Assembly (NCBI GenBank): GCA_031761405.1
Contig: JASEVX010000006.1
Location: 27,857,533 to 27,921,532, forward strand
Origin: Serripes groenlandicus
Lineage: Eukaryota > Mollusca > Bivalvia > Cardiida > Cardiidae
DNA length: 64,000 nt
Reading direction: 5' to 3'
The position numbers and the translations under genes were made by a program. Below the pieces are notes generated by a model. The model did no database searches, was not told where the DNA came from, and saw only the letters and a list, made by a program, of their open reading frames with translations. Below are positions 36,441 to 49,053 of this stretch, in pieces (within the stretch, counting starts at the first letter, position 1; every line of letters begins with the position of its first letter).

Positions 36441-38424
36441 AAAGTCATTCAATTATGATACAATATTAGAAAGGTTTACATGATTTGTAAATCACGGGTT
36501 CATATCACAATTAGTTTCATCGAAGCTGTTGCGTTAACACGTTACAAAAGTATATTCAATGCAATAGTGAAAAGGAAAAACACGGAGGTAACGCAATGAG
36601 CTCTTAGTAGTAGTACACTAGGCTTCGTGGAGGTGGGTTTCCCAAGTTTTCAGGACAAGGACAATGTCATCCGGGCGACCTATACCCTTCTTATATGGTT
36701 AAAAAAGAAACGATTACTCAACAAGTAGCATATGAAACATATTGTTTGGAGTACTGTTATGAGATGGCCAGCAAACATATTCGATGATGAATTAGTTGCC
36801 GTAATATGATAGAAATATTTTTGGAAGCAGTGTTAAACCACATTTAACATTTGTCCAATTTTTTGAAAAACTAGCAAGTTGCTCAGAAATAAAAAAAGTG
36901 AAAACCTTGTGATAGAAACGTTCCGCAGCTTCATAACCCGTTTTAGAGTGTAAATCGGGTTTAATCCTTGTATGTTAGTTTTCTTTTGTTAACATTATCA
37001 CAGTGTTTCAATGCGTCATGATTATATTAAATCCAGAGGGTTATCTTAACCATAGTATCCATAATAGTTGACTCTCTATATCGGATGTATTTAGGAATTT
37101 CAAGAACATGCAAAAACCCGCTCACGGTTGTGCAATTTTAGCCAAGGTAAACATAATGTAAGTATATGTCACATTGAAAACCTTATTCTCAATCCTCTCA
37201 TAATTCAGCTCAAATTCGTTTCCCTTAACTCCATAATGTTTCGAACAAGATAATGTGTCAGAGTGAAGTGAATGAGCTTCAAAGCGTTAGATTCCGACTT
37301 GCAGCGAGGATCGTCTCATAAGCAAGGTACGATTCCCTAGTCTAGTACTGGTTTGTGATGTTGGGAAAGTAAATGGTAGGGTAGTCGTGTACATCTGCAA
37401 CATTGTTAAACACCTTTTTCTGCGTTTGATAATTTTCTTAATTTATTTAGTCAAACTTATGGAAAAATCGCTCTAAATGTGTTTTTACTGCCCTATACCC
37501 CACTACCCGCCTGTCCCTATATGCACGTTTGAGAGTCTGCTTTTAAAATGTATGGTACAAAACTTGCACCTTTATGAACAAAGGATCGAGGCATTATCTT
37601 AAGATCATTTTTGGAAGGTGATTATTATGTAATAATCTTTATCCTATGCGTTTGTATCATGAACCAAATAAATTATGCCCTATAACAATTATACATACGC
37701 TAATCAGTATAGTGCGATACATTCTAATTTAAATCTTCCAAATTGTCTTTTCATGTACAATCAATTTGATGATGAATATAGTTTTGGACACTTTATTTTC
37801 AAATTATAAATGTATTTGCGGCTTTTAAAATGAATTTTATTCTAAGAATTACAAAACCTTTAGCAGTAAACACTATTATGTATATTCCTACGCGCCATTC
37901 TCTTGTGACCAACTTCAATTACTTTCAAATTAGGTCAATTCGTGGACTGACATTCTCGTCGAATTTATACAATAGAACAAATCGTAAGACTTTTATTTAG
38001 AAAGCAAAGTATGTAGTTGTTATGTTTCCCCATTATGGATGACTGTTCAGGTAATAAGGAACTAACACTTGTTGAGACTATGTGTTTATCTACGAACATT
38101 TATAATCGAGTGTCCAGCCTTGTTTTCATTTTCTATCAGATAGAAAACTCGTGTTACTCTACTTAATTGAATTAGTAAGGCAGTGGTTATCCCCCTTTAA
38201 CCATGAAGTATTTATAAAAGGTTATACTACTTGTAAACAGCATACTTGTTTATATATATATTATTCTATAATATGAGGGATGATATGTACCACTGTCTAT
38301 ACATATCGCGACACCTTTGGACATATATTTGTTTAAACAGATTTCTTGACATGAATTTTCAAAACTTTTGTCCATTTGTTTTTATTGATGATCTGTTTGG
38401 AGTTTAACCCTGCATCCAGCAATT
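36441..38424. other. 5' flank of the intact gene, no feature recognised
   Basis: Should contain the first non-coding exon and promoter of the intact HSPA12-like gene. No repeat family or open frame was recognised; composition is AT-rich and plain. Confidence 0.4.
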
Positions 38425-38645
38425 GTTTTGTTGTATCACGGTGTTTCTTGGGGATGTTACCAGTACTACTGGTTCATTTATCCTGACACCAGCCAGTCGG
38501 GCGTAATGCTAACTCCGAAAACCTGAGCGTCAATGAGAGCAGCCATTATCACTATTTTTAATGTATTTGGAAAGAGCCGGTCGGGGATCGAACGCCCGAC
38601 CTCCCGCTCTCGATGCGGACACCCTACCACTACACCACTGAGGTG
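38425..38645 (-). mobile_element. tRNA-derived SINE, copy 3 of 4
   Basis: Same family and orientation as 895-1130. The flanking sequence to about 39000 also matches 1130-1450, so this copy marks the beginning of block B. Confidence 0.75.
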
Positions 38646-39238
38646 GTCGCATGTGTTTGCATGATACTCTGCTGCAGACTGTTGTATTTTGGAAAGGGTT
38701 AAGTATACTTGCTGTATTACCAGTAACATTTTAGCGGACTAATAGTGGGGACACCTAAATATCATTTTCTAACTGAATAAAATAGAAGCGACATTAACGG
38801 ACACGAAAAAAGCAGTGAATTACTTATAACTTAATCATACTTTATTTTATTTAAAAACAATATCTATCCTAAATTAGAAACATTCAGTTACAGATTCTAA
38901 AACCTTCTGCTACAAATTTCATAAAACATTTTGAAATAAGGAGAAATAATGCACAATGAGTAGTTTCTCCTTTCTCATTTATCCTAAGGATGTACTGAAC
39001 TGAAAAAGTGGATATTTAAAAAAAAAAAAAATCTTCTGATTATGTTGTCAATTAAAACATGTTTAGTCATTATACCTTTTATTTAATGCTTCAAAATTTA
39101 AAACATAGTGGATTAAATTTGTTTGAGATAAAAGGCTTGTATAGTATCATATTGTTTGAAAAATAAGTAGAAAATATTGCAATGCTTTTATAACAATTGA
39201 TGATATGTTTGAAAAATAAATAAATATATATTCCTTTT

Positions 39239-41753
39239 TATACCCCCGATAAACGAAGTTTAGAGGGGGTATATTGGAGTCACCCTGTGGTTGGTCGGTC
39301 GGTCGGTCGGTCGGTCGGTCGGTCGGTCGGTCGGTTGGTCCGTTGCGATTTTCCTTGTCCGGAGCATAACTTTAAAACTAATTGTTGGAATTTAATAAAA
39401 CTTCATAGGATGATACAACACATTGAGAGGAAGTGCGGTGTACAGGAACCATAACTCTATTTTATCTAAATACAGAGTTATTGCCCTTTGTTACTTTTTC
39501 TTGTCCGGAGAATTACTTAATAACTAACAGATGGAATCTAATAAAACTACATACAATGGTAGAGCATAATCAGAGGAAGTGCAGTATACAAGAACCATAA
39601 CTCTAATTTACATAATTACAGAGTTATTGCCCTTTGTTACTTTTTCTTATTCGTAGAGTCTTGTCCGAAGCATAACTTTAAAACAAATTGTTGAAATTTA
39701 ATAAAACTTCATAGGATGATACAACACATTGAGACAAAGTGTGGTGTACAAGAACCATAACTCTATTTTATCTAAATACAGAGTTATTGCCCTTTGTTAC
39801 TTTTTCTTGTCCGGAGAATTACTTAATAACTAACAGATGGAATCTAATAAAACTACATACAGTGGTAGAATATAATGTGAGGAAGTGCAGTGTACAAGAA
39901 CCATAACTCTAATTTACATAATTACAGAGTTATTGCCCTTTGTTACTTTTTCTTGTTTGTAGAGTCTTGTCCGGAGCATAACTTTATAACTAATTGTTGG
40001 AATTTAATAAAACATCATAGGATGATACAACACATTGAGAGGAAGGGCGGTGTACAGGAACCATAACTCTATTTTACCTAAATACAGAGTTATTACCCTT
40101 TGTTACTTTTTCTTGTCCGGAAAATTACTGAATAACTAACAGATGGAATCTAATAAAACTACATACAATGGTAGAGCATAATCAGAGAAAGTGCAGTGTA
40201 CAAGAACCATAACTCTACTTTACATAATTACAGAGTTATTGCCCTTTGTTACTTTTTCTTGTTCGTTGAGTCTTGTCCGGAGCATAACTTTAAAACTAAT
40301 TGTTGGAATTTAATAAAACTTCATAGGATGATACAACACATTGAGAGGAAGTGCGGTGTACAAGAACCATAACTCTATTTTATCTAAATACAGAGTTATT
40401 GCCCTTTGTTACTTTTTCTTGTCAGGAGAATTACTTAATAACTAACAGATGGAATCTAATAAGACTGCATACAATGGTAGAGCATAATCAGAGAAAGTGC
40501 AGTGTACATGAACCATAACTCTAATTTACATAATTACAGAGTTATTGCCCTTTGTTACTTTTTCTTGTTCGTAGAGTCTTGTCCGGAGCATAACTTTAAA
40601 ACTAATTGTTGGAATTTAATAAAACTTCATAGGATGATACAACACATTGAGAGTAAGTGCGGTGTACAGGAACCATAACTCTATTTTACCTAAATACAGA
40701 GTTATTGCCCTTTGTTACTTTTTCTTGTCCGGAGAATTACTTAATTACTAACAGATGGAATCTAATAAGACTGCATACAATGGGAGAGCATAATGAGAGG
40801 AAGTGCAGTGTACACGAACCATAACTCTAATTTACATAATTACAGAGTTATTGCCCTTTGTTACTTTTTCTTGTTCGTAGAGTCTTGTCCGGAGCATAAC
40901 TTTAAAACTAATTGTTGGAATTTAATAAAACATCATAGGATGATACAACACATTGAGAGGAAGTGCGGTGTACAGGAATCATAACTCTATTTTACCTAAA
41001 TACAGAGTTATTGCCCTTTGTTACTTTTTCTTGTCCGGAAAATTACCTAATAACTAACAGATGGAATCTAATAAACCTACATACAATGGTAGAGAATAAT
41101 CAGAGGAGTGCAGTGTACAAGAACCATAACTCTACTTTACATAATTACAGAGTTATTGCCCTTTGTTACTTTTTCTTGTTCGTAGAGTCTTGTCCGGAGC
41201 ATAACTTTAAAACTAATTGTTGGAATTTAATAAAACTTCATAGGATGATACAACACATTGAGAGGAAGTGCGGTGTACAAGAACCATAACTCTATTTTAC
41301 CTAAATACAGAGTTATTGCCCTTTGTGACTTTTTCTTGTCCAGAGAATTACTTAATAACTAACCGGTGGAATCTAATAAAACTGCATACAATGGTAGAGC
41401 ATAATGAGTGGAAGTGCAGTGTACAAGAACCATAACTCTTATTTACATAATTACAGAGTTATTGCCCTTTGTTACTTTTTCTTGTCCGGAGAATTATTTA
41501 ATAACTAACAGATGGAATCTAATAAAACTACATACAATGGTAGAGCATAATCAGAGGAAGTGCAGTGTACAAGAACCATAACTCTAATTTACATAATTAC
41601 AGAGTTATTGCCCTTTGTTATCCAAAAATGAACAAAACAAGAATAACCCGATCCATAACATTGTCCTTTTAAGGTAGGGTTTCTAAATATTTCACAACCT
41701 TTCCTATCAGGGCGGCGTTCGGGGGTATTAATCACATTCAGTGATAGTTCTAG
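39239..41753 (+). mobile_element. Helentron-type (HINE-like) element, family 1, copy B
   Basis: Starts TATACCCCCGATAAACG, followed by GTTTAGAGGGGGTATA, a TCGG run (about 39295-39336) and a dimeric minisatellite. The higher-order period is about 306 bp, read from TTGTCC landmarks at 39355, 39661, 39966, 40272, 40579, 40884 and 41190. It ends with TTCGGGGGTATTA (inverted copy of the start), a perfect ATCAC-ATTCA-GTGAT hairpin and CTAG at 41750-41753 next to TTT. Orientation is opposite to 29382-30693. Frames at 40793-41289 translate the repeat. Confidence 0.8.
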
Positions 41754-43279
41754 TTTGTTTTTTTTAGCCTTTCAGACAAGACAAACTGAAAGATTTGCTC
41801 AATGATATATACCTTTCTATTTTAGTTTTGACAAATGACCTAAAGAAGTTTTAGAAAAAGTTAAATATATTATATATGTTTTTTCCTTATTTCAAAGTTT
41901 TGAACTTGTCTATTCTTAAACTTGACAAATATGGGTTCTCATTAGGGAAAAAATAGCGTCTATTCTTTAGGTTAAATTACAATGTATCACGTTAACGTCA
42001 AAAGATACGGGTAAAATAACTTCAGAATGAGATTTAACCCACAAGAAGACAAAGAATTAGCATATCATCTTTCAAATATTGGTAATTTGCATGAAAACTT
42101 TTTTGTTTTTTTCATGTGCTGAAATAGCAAAATAATACATATCATAAGGCTTTCATAATGGATTAAGCAAAAAAATAAAGCCCACTAACATACCATTTTC
42201 TTGTGTTTTATTTATTAAACATACATCCAACTTTAAAAAAGAACCAGTGTTACAACAAAAGTTAAATATTATAAAAAATCCAATTTTCAGGTCAGTACAT
42301 ACTTAATAACGACTTTCAGTTAAACTTCTTATATTTCCTCTAGTATCGTATATTAACATAATTTGCAATATAATACATACAGTAATTTATTTTTGGTATA
42401 CTTGCGCATGCGCAGAGGCTGCCATAGTCATAGTGAGTTTGAAGTCACGTGATGTATATGCCCTTCACCACCAACAATTAAGTGCAATTTTTGGTTTGAC
42501 TAATTTACGTTAAGTTAAGCTAAAACATGCACAGGCAGGCGAGTGTTTCATTAGGATAAGTGCAACACTCAATTCCCAATCCTGCTTGCCCTTTAACAAA
42601 TCACAACCCACCCCACAATATAAAAACTCTGCAGCAGACGAATTAAAAAAAATCTGAGCAAAGATACAGAAAATCACATTTATTGTAAGTGTAATCATTG
42701 AATATAGTTGAAAACATTGTTGCAAAAGGAGAAAGCTTGTTATGAGCAATTTCTTCTTCAGCATCAATGTTTTCAAAAGTCGTCGGCTGCAATTACGTAT
42801 GCAAGTGGGAAAGGTTTAAATAAGAAACACTTTTTCAAATGATAGTCAGTTGGCTATTCTAGTATATAATGTCCGTCTTAAATAATAATGACAAAACTTT
42901 CAAAAAACAAGAAATATTTTTTTACAATTTAATTGAAAACATATTTAATCAAAGTTGGGAAAGTTGTCTCTTTCCGTGCTTTTTTTATGAGAGTTCAAAT
43001 CACAAGCAAAACTTATGGGACAGAGTTGACAAATAACACATTGACACAATTTCAGATTTAGGCTTTGTTTCTGTCAAACTTTTTTTATTTATGATAAACA
43101 ACATTACAATGATGTTGTAGAAAATACATGTCAACAATACATTTTTCAATTGGTACATTCATTGCACAGACCAAATCTTAGCAAGTTTGAAATTATGGAC
43201 CTCTCAGCACATTTGTTTCTCAATTCATTACTTCTTGGCAGGATTTTACTGCTAAAATTGATGATTTTTTTTTTTTTTT
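41754..43279. other. Intergenic stretch with one MITE
   Basis: 42300-42400 matches 1460-1560 of block A, so the 39.0-42.3 kb and 42.4-45.9 kb parts are extra DNA in block B. A foldback MITE copy is at about 42617-42823 (CTGCAGCAGACGAATT on the left, GTCGTCGGCTGC then GTGGGAAAGGTTTAA on the right). A perfect TGCGCATGCGCA palindrome (NRF1-like) lies at 42403-42414. No gene is seen. Confidence 0.5.
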
Positions 43280-43541
43280 GGCCGGATTGCTCTAGCAATT
43301 CCGGTCTATAGATTGGCAATGTCTGTCTCTCCGTCTGTCTGTTCGTCAACATTTTGGTTAAAGTTTCAGGTTGAGGCAAAATCTCAGCACTGGAAAGGGT
43401 TACACACTTGAAACTTTGCCTGAAGGTAACCAGTAACAAGTTCTATTGATTTATATGGTTACTTTGACCTTGACCTTGGTTTGTCAATTTTCAAGGTCAA
43501 ATTGCCGACAATCCGGCGTTACAGTCTTCAGCAGTTTATTG
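43280..43541 (+). mobile_element. Short HINE-like element, family 3
   Basis: Begins GGCCGGATTGCTCTAGCAAT after a run of T, has a TCTGTCTGTC-like simple repeat (about 43320-43350), and near its right end carries the inverted copy CAATCCGGC (43509-43517). A 3' hairpin and exact right terminus are not clear, so this is assigned by partial architecture only. Confidence 0.45.
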
Positions 43542-43589
43542 TTAAATATGACATAAGAAAGCCTTCCCTCAACATTTTGAAAACACCCT

Positions 43590-45067
43590 CAGATGTCACC
43601 AAAATGCACCATGTTGCATCCAGGATTTCAATTTTCTTTTTAAACATCAAGTCAAGGGTAAAATATGATAACTTAAGTGAAAGTTTCAGTTGTTTCATTG
43701 GAGCGCCACAGGGGGACTGTATGTCACCATTTATTTTTGCAATGTATGTAAATGACTTAGAGGACTACATGTCTCTAAATGAATTTGACGGCGTGGATAT
43801 GGGCATGTTGAAATTGTTTTTACTACTATACGCGGACGATATAGTTTTATTTGCAGAAAGCGAGTGCAGTTTACAAAATGGACTTGAAATACGTTTTAGT
43901 TATTGCGAAAAATGGAAATTATCAGTAAAGGTAAAGAAAACAAACGTTATGATATTTAGAAAAAATGGAAAAATATCGAAAAAAGTAGTTTTTAAATACA
44001 ACGGTAATCCATTAGAAATAGTGAAACAATTTACATATTTATGCATATCATTTTCTTCAGGAGGGTCCTTTCAACAAACTTTTGACTATATAGAAGGACA
44101 AGCTTTAAAAGCAGTTCTTGCATTAAAACAATATCTAACAGTATTCAAAAATATCACCATTAGTCATACACTTGAACTTTTTGATAAGCTTATACTACCA
44201 ATACTTAATTACGGGGTCAAGGTATGGGGCTTCAGTGAGGCTATAACGCGCAGAAAGGCTGCATACTAGATTTTGTAAGCAACTACTACACGTCAAAAGT
44301 CAGACTCCTAATAATTTTATATACGGTGAATTGGAAGTTACAACGCCTTTCTTTGATGATTAAATACTGGTTAAAAGCCACGAGAACAGACGAACGCAAA
44401 TACATAAAGGCAATCAATATGCAAACAAATGTTAAATGATATAAATGAAAATAATGAAAATTGGGCATCAAAGGTTAAATATATATAGAATAGTTTTGGT
44501 TTTAGTTATGTATGGATGAATCAAGGTGTCGAAAACATTAACGCTTTCATAAAAATATTTAAACAAAGGGTAATATATATATTTTTTATCCAAAACTGGG
44601 ATGCCGATCTAAGTCAAACCTCTAAAACTAAAACATATATTCTAATCAAATCCTTTGATTTTAAGATGTATTTAGTCAACATAAAAATAAAGAAATATAG
44701 ATTTGTATTAACAAAATTTAGACTTTCAAGTCACCAACTGGAAATTGAAACTGGAAGAGGGAAACAACCTGTTAACTGGCCAAATATGAATAAATTTCAA
44801 ATGTTAATGAAATCAGAGCAAAGATCTATGTTATGCAAATTGTCCAAATATATTTACTTAGCGAATCTTAAAAGAGATGGTGAAACTTAATTTTATCATG
44901 CTTTTCTCCAGAGACATATAAACACATGTGTTTATATGTCTCTGTTTTCTCTTATGTAAAATTGTAATAAATATGTATTGTAATATAAACCGCCAAAGGT
45001 ATTGTAAATTTTGGCGACAACATGTATTTGTTATATGCCAATAAAATATATTGAATTGAATTGAATT
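43590..45067 (+). pseudogene. Non-LTR retrotransposon ORF2 remnant, 5'-truncated
   Basis: An open frame to 44269 carries reverse transcriptase motifs: GAPQGDCMSPFIFAMYVNDL and the catalytic LLYADDIVLFAE, then the thumb-like region with NYGVKVWGFSEA. After 44269 the frame is broken (similarity continues in other frames with HTRFCKQLLHVKSQTPN), and 44516-44890 holds a C-terminal piece (KFRLSSHQLEIETGRG) with an apparent internal deletion before the last part. The 3' UTR contains a 36-bp palindrome and ends in an ATTGA pentanucleotide run (45050-45067), a typical non-LTR tail. No endonuclease domain is present. The clade was not resolved. Inactive copy. Confidence 0.85.
44909..44944. repeat. Perfect 36-bp palindrome in a retrotransposon 3' UTR
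   Basis: The two 18-base halves (starting CAGAGACATATAAACACA) are exact reverse complements, 19 bases after the stop at 44890 and about 105 bases before the pentanucleotide tail. Could form an RNA hairpin recognised by the element's reverse transcriptase; this role is inferred. Confidence 0.85.
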
Positions 45068-45540
45068 GTTAAGACTCCTATATCAGACCGTAAATGCAAA
45101 TTATGTAACACAATAGAAGACAAATTTCATTTTTTACTTGAATGTCCATTAACTCTTTTCCACATGCAGACGCATTTCGACGCAAAAGCAGCAGACGACT
45201 TTTGAAAACATTGTGGCCAAAGATGAAATTGCTCATGATGAGCAGTTTCTCATTTGGCCACCATGTTTTAAACTTTAGTTAACAATTAAGTTATTATTTA
45301 TGGACATTTTTCAGGTTTTTGTCACAATGTTTTCAAAGTCGTCTGCTGCAGATTTGTTGTATGGGGGAAAGGGTTAAACAATGATCTAAGACAAATATAT
45401 ATAAGAAAATATTATTGGTCTAGACCAAACATTCCTAAATTCATCGAACTCTTAACAAGCAATAACCAGAAAACATTATCCAAATTATGCATTTTTCTAT
45501 ATAAAAGAATGAAGTCACTTGTATAATTATCTCATTTAAA
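45068..45540 (+). pseudogene. 3' fragment of a second non-LTR element, split by a MITE
   Basis: Codes for a zinc-knuckle-like C-terminus: RKCKLCNTIEDKFHFLLECP before the MITE, and DLRQIYIRKYYWSRPN onward after it, ending KRMKSLV at about 45522. The frame is continuous if the MITE and one TTAA are ignored, so the fragment was still open when the MITE landed. No reverse transcriptase part is attached. Confidence 0.7.
45149..45377. mobile_element. TTAA-flanked foldback MITE, best-defined copy
   Basis: Flanked by TTAA at 45149-45152 and 45374-45377. Terminal inverted repeats are TTAACTCTTTTCCACATGCA and, in reverse, TTAACCCTTTCCCCC. Inside, GCAGCAGACGACTTTTGAAA on the left pairs with TTTTCAAAGTCGTCTGCTGC on the right. 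The core CTCATGATGAG is self-complementary. A TTAA target site is typical of piggyBac-mobilised elements. No coding capacity. Confidence 0.85.
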
Positions 45541-48500
45541 ATGTATGTATTTTATTGTTGTTAACTGTTTTTCAAAATGTAAAAACTAAATATGTATATA
45601 TGTGTGTGAAATGTTTATCAAAGTTTATTCCCATTTTCGAGATTTTCTTTTTAGTCCTATTCTTCTACGATACAGGGATAATGATTTTAAAACATTCCGA
45701 ACCGAATGATATTTTCGAAGTAGGGGTCAATTAACTTTCACTAGCCCAACAAGAAATGATGATCTTGGAACCATTTCATTCTGGCCTGATGCATAATTTT
45801 TGTCTGCCATGGTGGGGATTTATTTAAAATAAATATTCATATATGCACTTCTGTATCTCTTCTTAAACGATCGCAATTCTACCTTCAGTACTTTCAGTAC
45901 TTTGATTATTTCTTGAAACGTTGTGTGAGAATGAGAACGTCCGTCTCAGATTTTTTCAAAATCGTCTGCTGCAGGCTTCTTATATTTCCCTCATTACGTT
46001 TTACACATATTTGTCTTGGAAGTCGTTTTATACATTAACCATTTGCAGACACAGTATTTAAAATCTTGGTATAAATTCCTTAGTTTTTTGTCACAATGTT
46101 TTTAATGCTGTGGAGAAGTCTTAATTGGCTGGTAATGTTTTTCTATAGTTTGTTTCCAATGCAATTTATAAATGCATTGTATATATGCATTACCCCTAAC
46201 TGTTTGACACATAAAGAAAGGTAATTGCATCTGCTATTGCATCACTGTTAAAGATACAATCTGGTTAGTAGTATCAACATGCATCATACCCATTCGGTTT
46301 CCTCATAATCGACTAATATGTTTGCCATGCATTAACGATTTCTTCACATTATTAAAGGAATGTTAGAAAACCCGATTGCGTATCTCTTTATGTCACTTAA
46401 TATTATTTAGGTACCTGATTTGACTTAAACAGTAGGTCAATCTTTAGCAAACCAGCAAGTTTTGCTAAATAAAGAACATATATATAACAATTTTTTTTTA
46501 TTACTTTTAGTTGACATTCATTGCGTTTTACTGATGTAGGCGTAATTCCGAAATAATTAAGTATAAACGTATTTACTAAACAACAAATGCTTGTGTGATT
46601 TTATATTATATTTGTTTTAATTATTTTATTTATTCTTTTTATGCAATTTTACCTATTCTGACAGACAGACAGACAGACAGATTTGGCCTGTATTGGTGTT
46701 ACAACTTCTATCACAGAATTCCGTTTTGTTACAAAGGTCGCATACATAACTTTAAGGGATCCTTAATCGTTTAGGATTCGGAATGTATTTACTTGAATTC
46801 CTTATGATTTCCTCACAAGGCAAACCCCGCATAAAGGGGTACAATGCAAAAAAGAAATCACTCCGCGAAGACGGTTCCCGTCATTTTGCCCACACTCGGG
46901 CTTGGTCAAAACTCCTTTTTCGCCATCAAATCAAACAGTTCCATTGCATCATATTCATATTTACAATGAATTTCAACTCAATGGCATACATTCAATCCAG
47001 TCTGGTGAAAGTTTACACTAATATTTAGGAAAACACAGGACTATTTGGCTAGATCAGCCTGACCTCGGATGTATTTGGTATACTTTGACCTTCACGAAAT
47101 ACTACTACTACCATCACAAAGAAGGTTTTTAAAAAAGAAATTGGGTATGCGCCGACCTGGGATCGACCTCGCGATTTCCTCTCAGGAGGCGACTGCTCTT
47201 ACCATTAAACCATTTAATCGGCGCCGTTTCCCTAAACACGGCTACATCTTCGCACAACTTGCAAATCACCAAGGTGTTTTTTCAGAGCAGACGTCTTGAA
47301 CCTTTTCCCATTTACAGACGTATGACAGACCATCTTTAATCTTACTACTTTAATCTATTATAAGATCGTCCTGCAAGTATTGGGAAATGTAAAACAAAAG
47401 TAAAATAAAATGTAATATAATTTAAATTTATATAAAACAAAACAGTACCTGCGCGTGAATTGAACTTGTCCCGGAAGTATATTCACAAAATGTGTATTGT
47501 GATTTAGGCAAGTATGTACTTTCACACTTCACGTTAAGATACTATTTAACCATGTCCATAGAAATGTGATTTTAATGCACCTGTGTACAGCGAATACTTA
47601 GTGGAACCTGTTCAATCGCAAAGACTCAGCAGAACCTGTCGGCCTACAAGGAATTTAGTCCTACAATCATATTTCTACAAAATCTGAAAGCCTAGCCGCA
47701 AGAGTTTTGCATCAATAAAGATAAAATGATGTCAAAGTGAAGTGTCATTATTACCCATAATCTTAAAACGCGGCTCATATTTATATTTGTATATACCAAT
47801 AATTGAATCTCGTTTAAGACTCGTCAGCAGAAAACCGATCATCGGGAATGTGCTATCTTGTGTGGATTAGACCGTGTAGTCTGACCCGTATCTTCTCTGT
47901 TGCAACACGTATCCTGAAATACATTGGATTATTAACTGACCAAAGCAAGATTGGTGCATAAGTGTGCCGGTTTGTAACAGAATGACGTGTAAACATCAGT
48001 CTTATTTATTTCCTCCCTTCTTTTCCTTCTCATTTTCTTCTTCATCATTTACTTCTTCTTCTTCTACTCCTTCTTCTTCTCATTTTCTTCTTCTTGTTCT
48101 TCTCGTTGTCCACGTCTTCTTCGAATCATTATTATAATGTATTATTTTACCATTATTATTATTATCATTATTATTATTATATCTGCATAAATATAAAATA
48201 AGTGTCAATTTATATATACTCATACCCGTACTACCTTTACTCGACACTTGCAGTTATAGATCCTCCTCAAACAATGAGTAGAACATCAATGAACAGTTTT
48301 TAACTGATTTCTGTTTCATAAAACTCCGAAAAACTACTGCTATGTCTAATTTTACAATGAATACATTCATTCATGGCGCGTAACGTGCTATTATCAATAT
48401 TGATTACATACTCTACAAGGCTATGAAGACTAAAAATAGAATCGGTTGAAGAAAAGCTGTTTATATCATTATGTTCACTTCTGTCACTGAGACGTTTTAC

Positions 48501-48660
48501 GTAGAACACATGAATGAATATACTTAAGAGATACGGCTACCTAATGTATACCACAGTAACTATTTACTTCGTTAAAAATATCGTCAACCTTTCCCTCCAT
48601 TCAGATTGACGGAAATGCCTCAGAATCAAAAATTGTGTTGTACGGTCAGTCAAATAAACT
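45541..48660. other. Block B intergenic stretch
   Basis: From about 45900 it matches 1560-1790, then 4081-4260 (at 46500) and 5410-6870 (at 46685-48543). Compared with block A it lacks the four-palindrome cluster region (about 1800-4080). It has an extra segment at about 47890-48165 with CT-rich sequence. The second SINE type is at 47100-47225. The Harbinger-like element is absent at 48542. No gene is recognised. Confidence 0.55.
47100..47225 (-). mobile_element. Second tRNA-derived SINE type, block B copy
   Basis: Counterpart of 5683-5810, with the box B-like GGTCGATCCC in reverse near 47158-47167. Diverged but collinear. Confidence 0.5.
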
Positions 48661-48700
48661 GCTATTATATGACCAATATAAATCAAATATTCGTTTATGA

Positions 48701-49053
48701 TTAATCCAAATAATATGCTTTTCTCTTAGCCGCGTTAACCACTTTTAAATTAAAAGGTTCGTGTAATTTACTAAACATAGGGTTATCATATGATATGTTA
48801 TCTATACAAAAATCGTCTGCATTCCGATTTGGCGCGCAGTTTATACCGTCTGCTATAATGTGTATATAGTTGAAAAACTGTTCGGTTCTGATATCACTAG
48901 TATTATTTTTTTCTCTTCGAAAAGTAAGTCTCGTTGGCAATCGGGTAGTAATCTTGGGTTGAACAGGTTGATCACTGCCGAGAAGAAAACTTCCTGACCA
49001 ATCCTTGCAATTTCAGGATTCGGTTCTTTCATCAAATCCAGATATAAGCACAC
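48701..49053 (-). pseudogene. Conserved relic frame of unknown family, block B copy
   Basis: Two overlapping minus-strand frames give one protein-like text. The upstream frame (49053 downward) reads EIARIGQEVFFSAVINLFNP and RLLPDCQRDLLFEE. At an A-run near 48905 the reading continues in another frame with NNTSDIRTEQFFNYIHIIAD, then GINCAPNRNADDFCIDNISY and KLHEPFNLKVVNAAKRKAYY. One indel in the A-run would join them. The downstream half is shared with 8446-8123. Family not recognised. Confidence 0.4.

Noticed and set aside
36410..36452. Upstream Met at 36452 as start of the intact gene
   Set aside because: A splice acceptor ends at 36427, so the upstream codons are most likely intronic; the Met at 36410 aligns with the left copy.
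40793..41289. Repeated frames with LCYFFLFVESCPEHNFKTNC
   Set aside because: Translation of the dimeric minisatellite in the family 1 element.
42403..42414. NRF1-like TGCGCATGCGCA promoter
   Set aside because: A single palindrome without a nearby gene start or conservation in block A; noted only as a motif.
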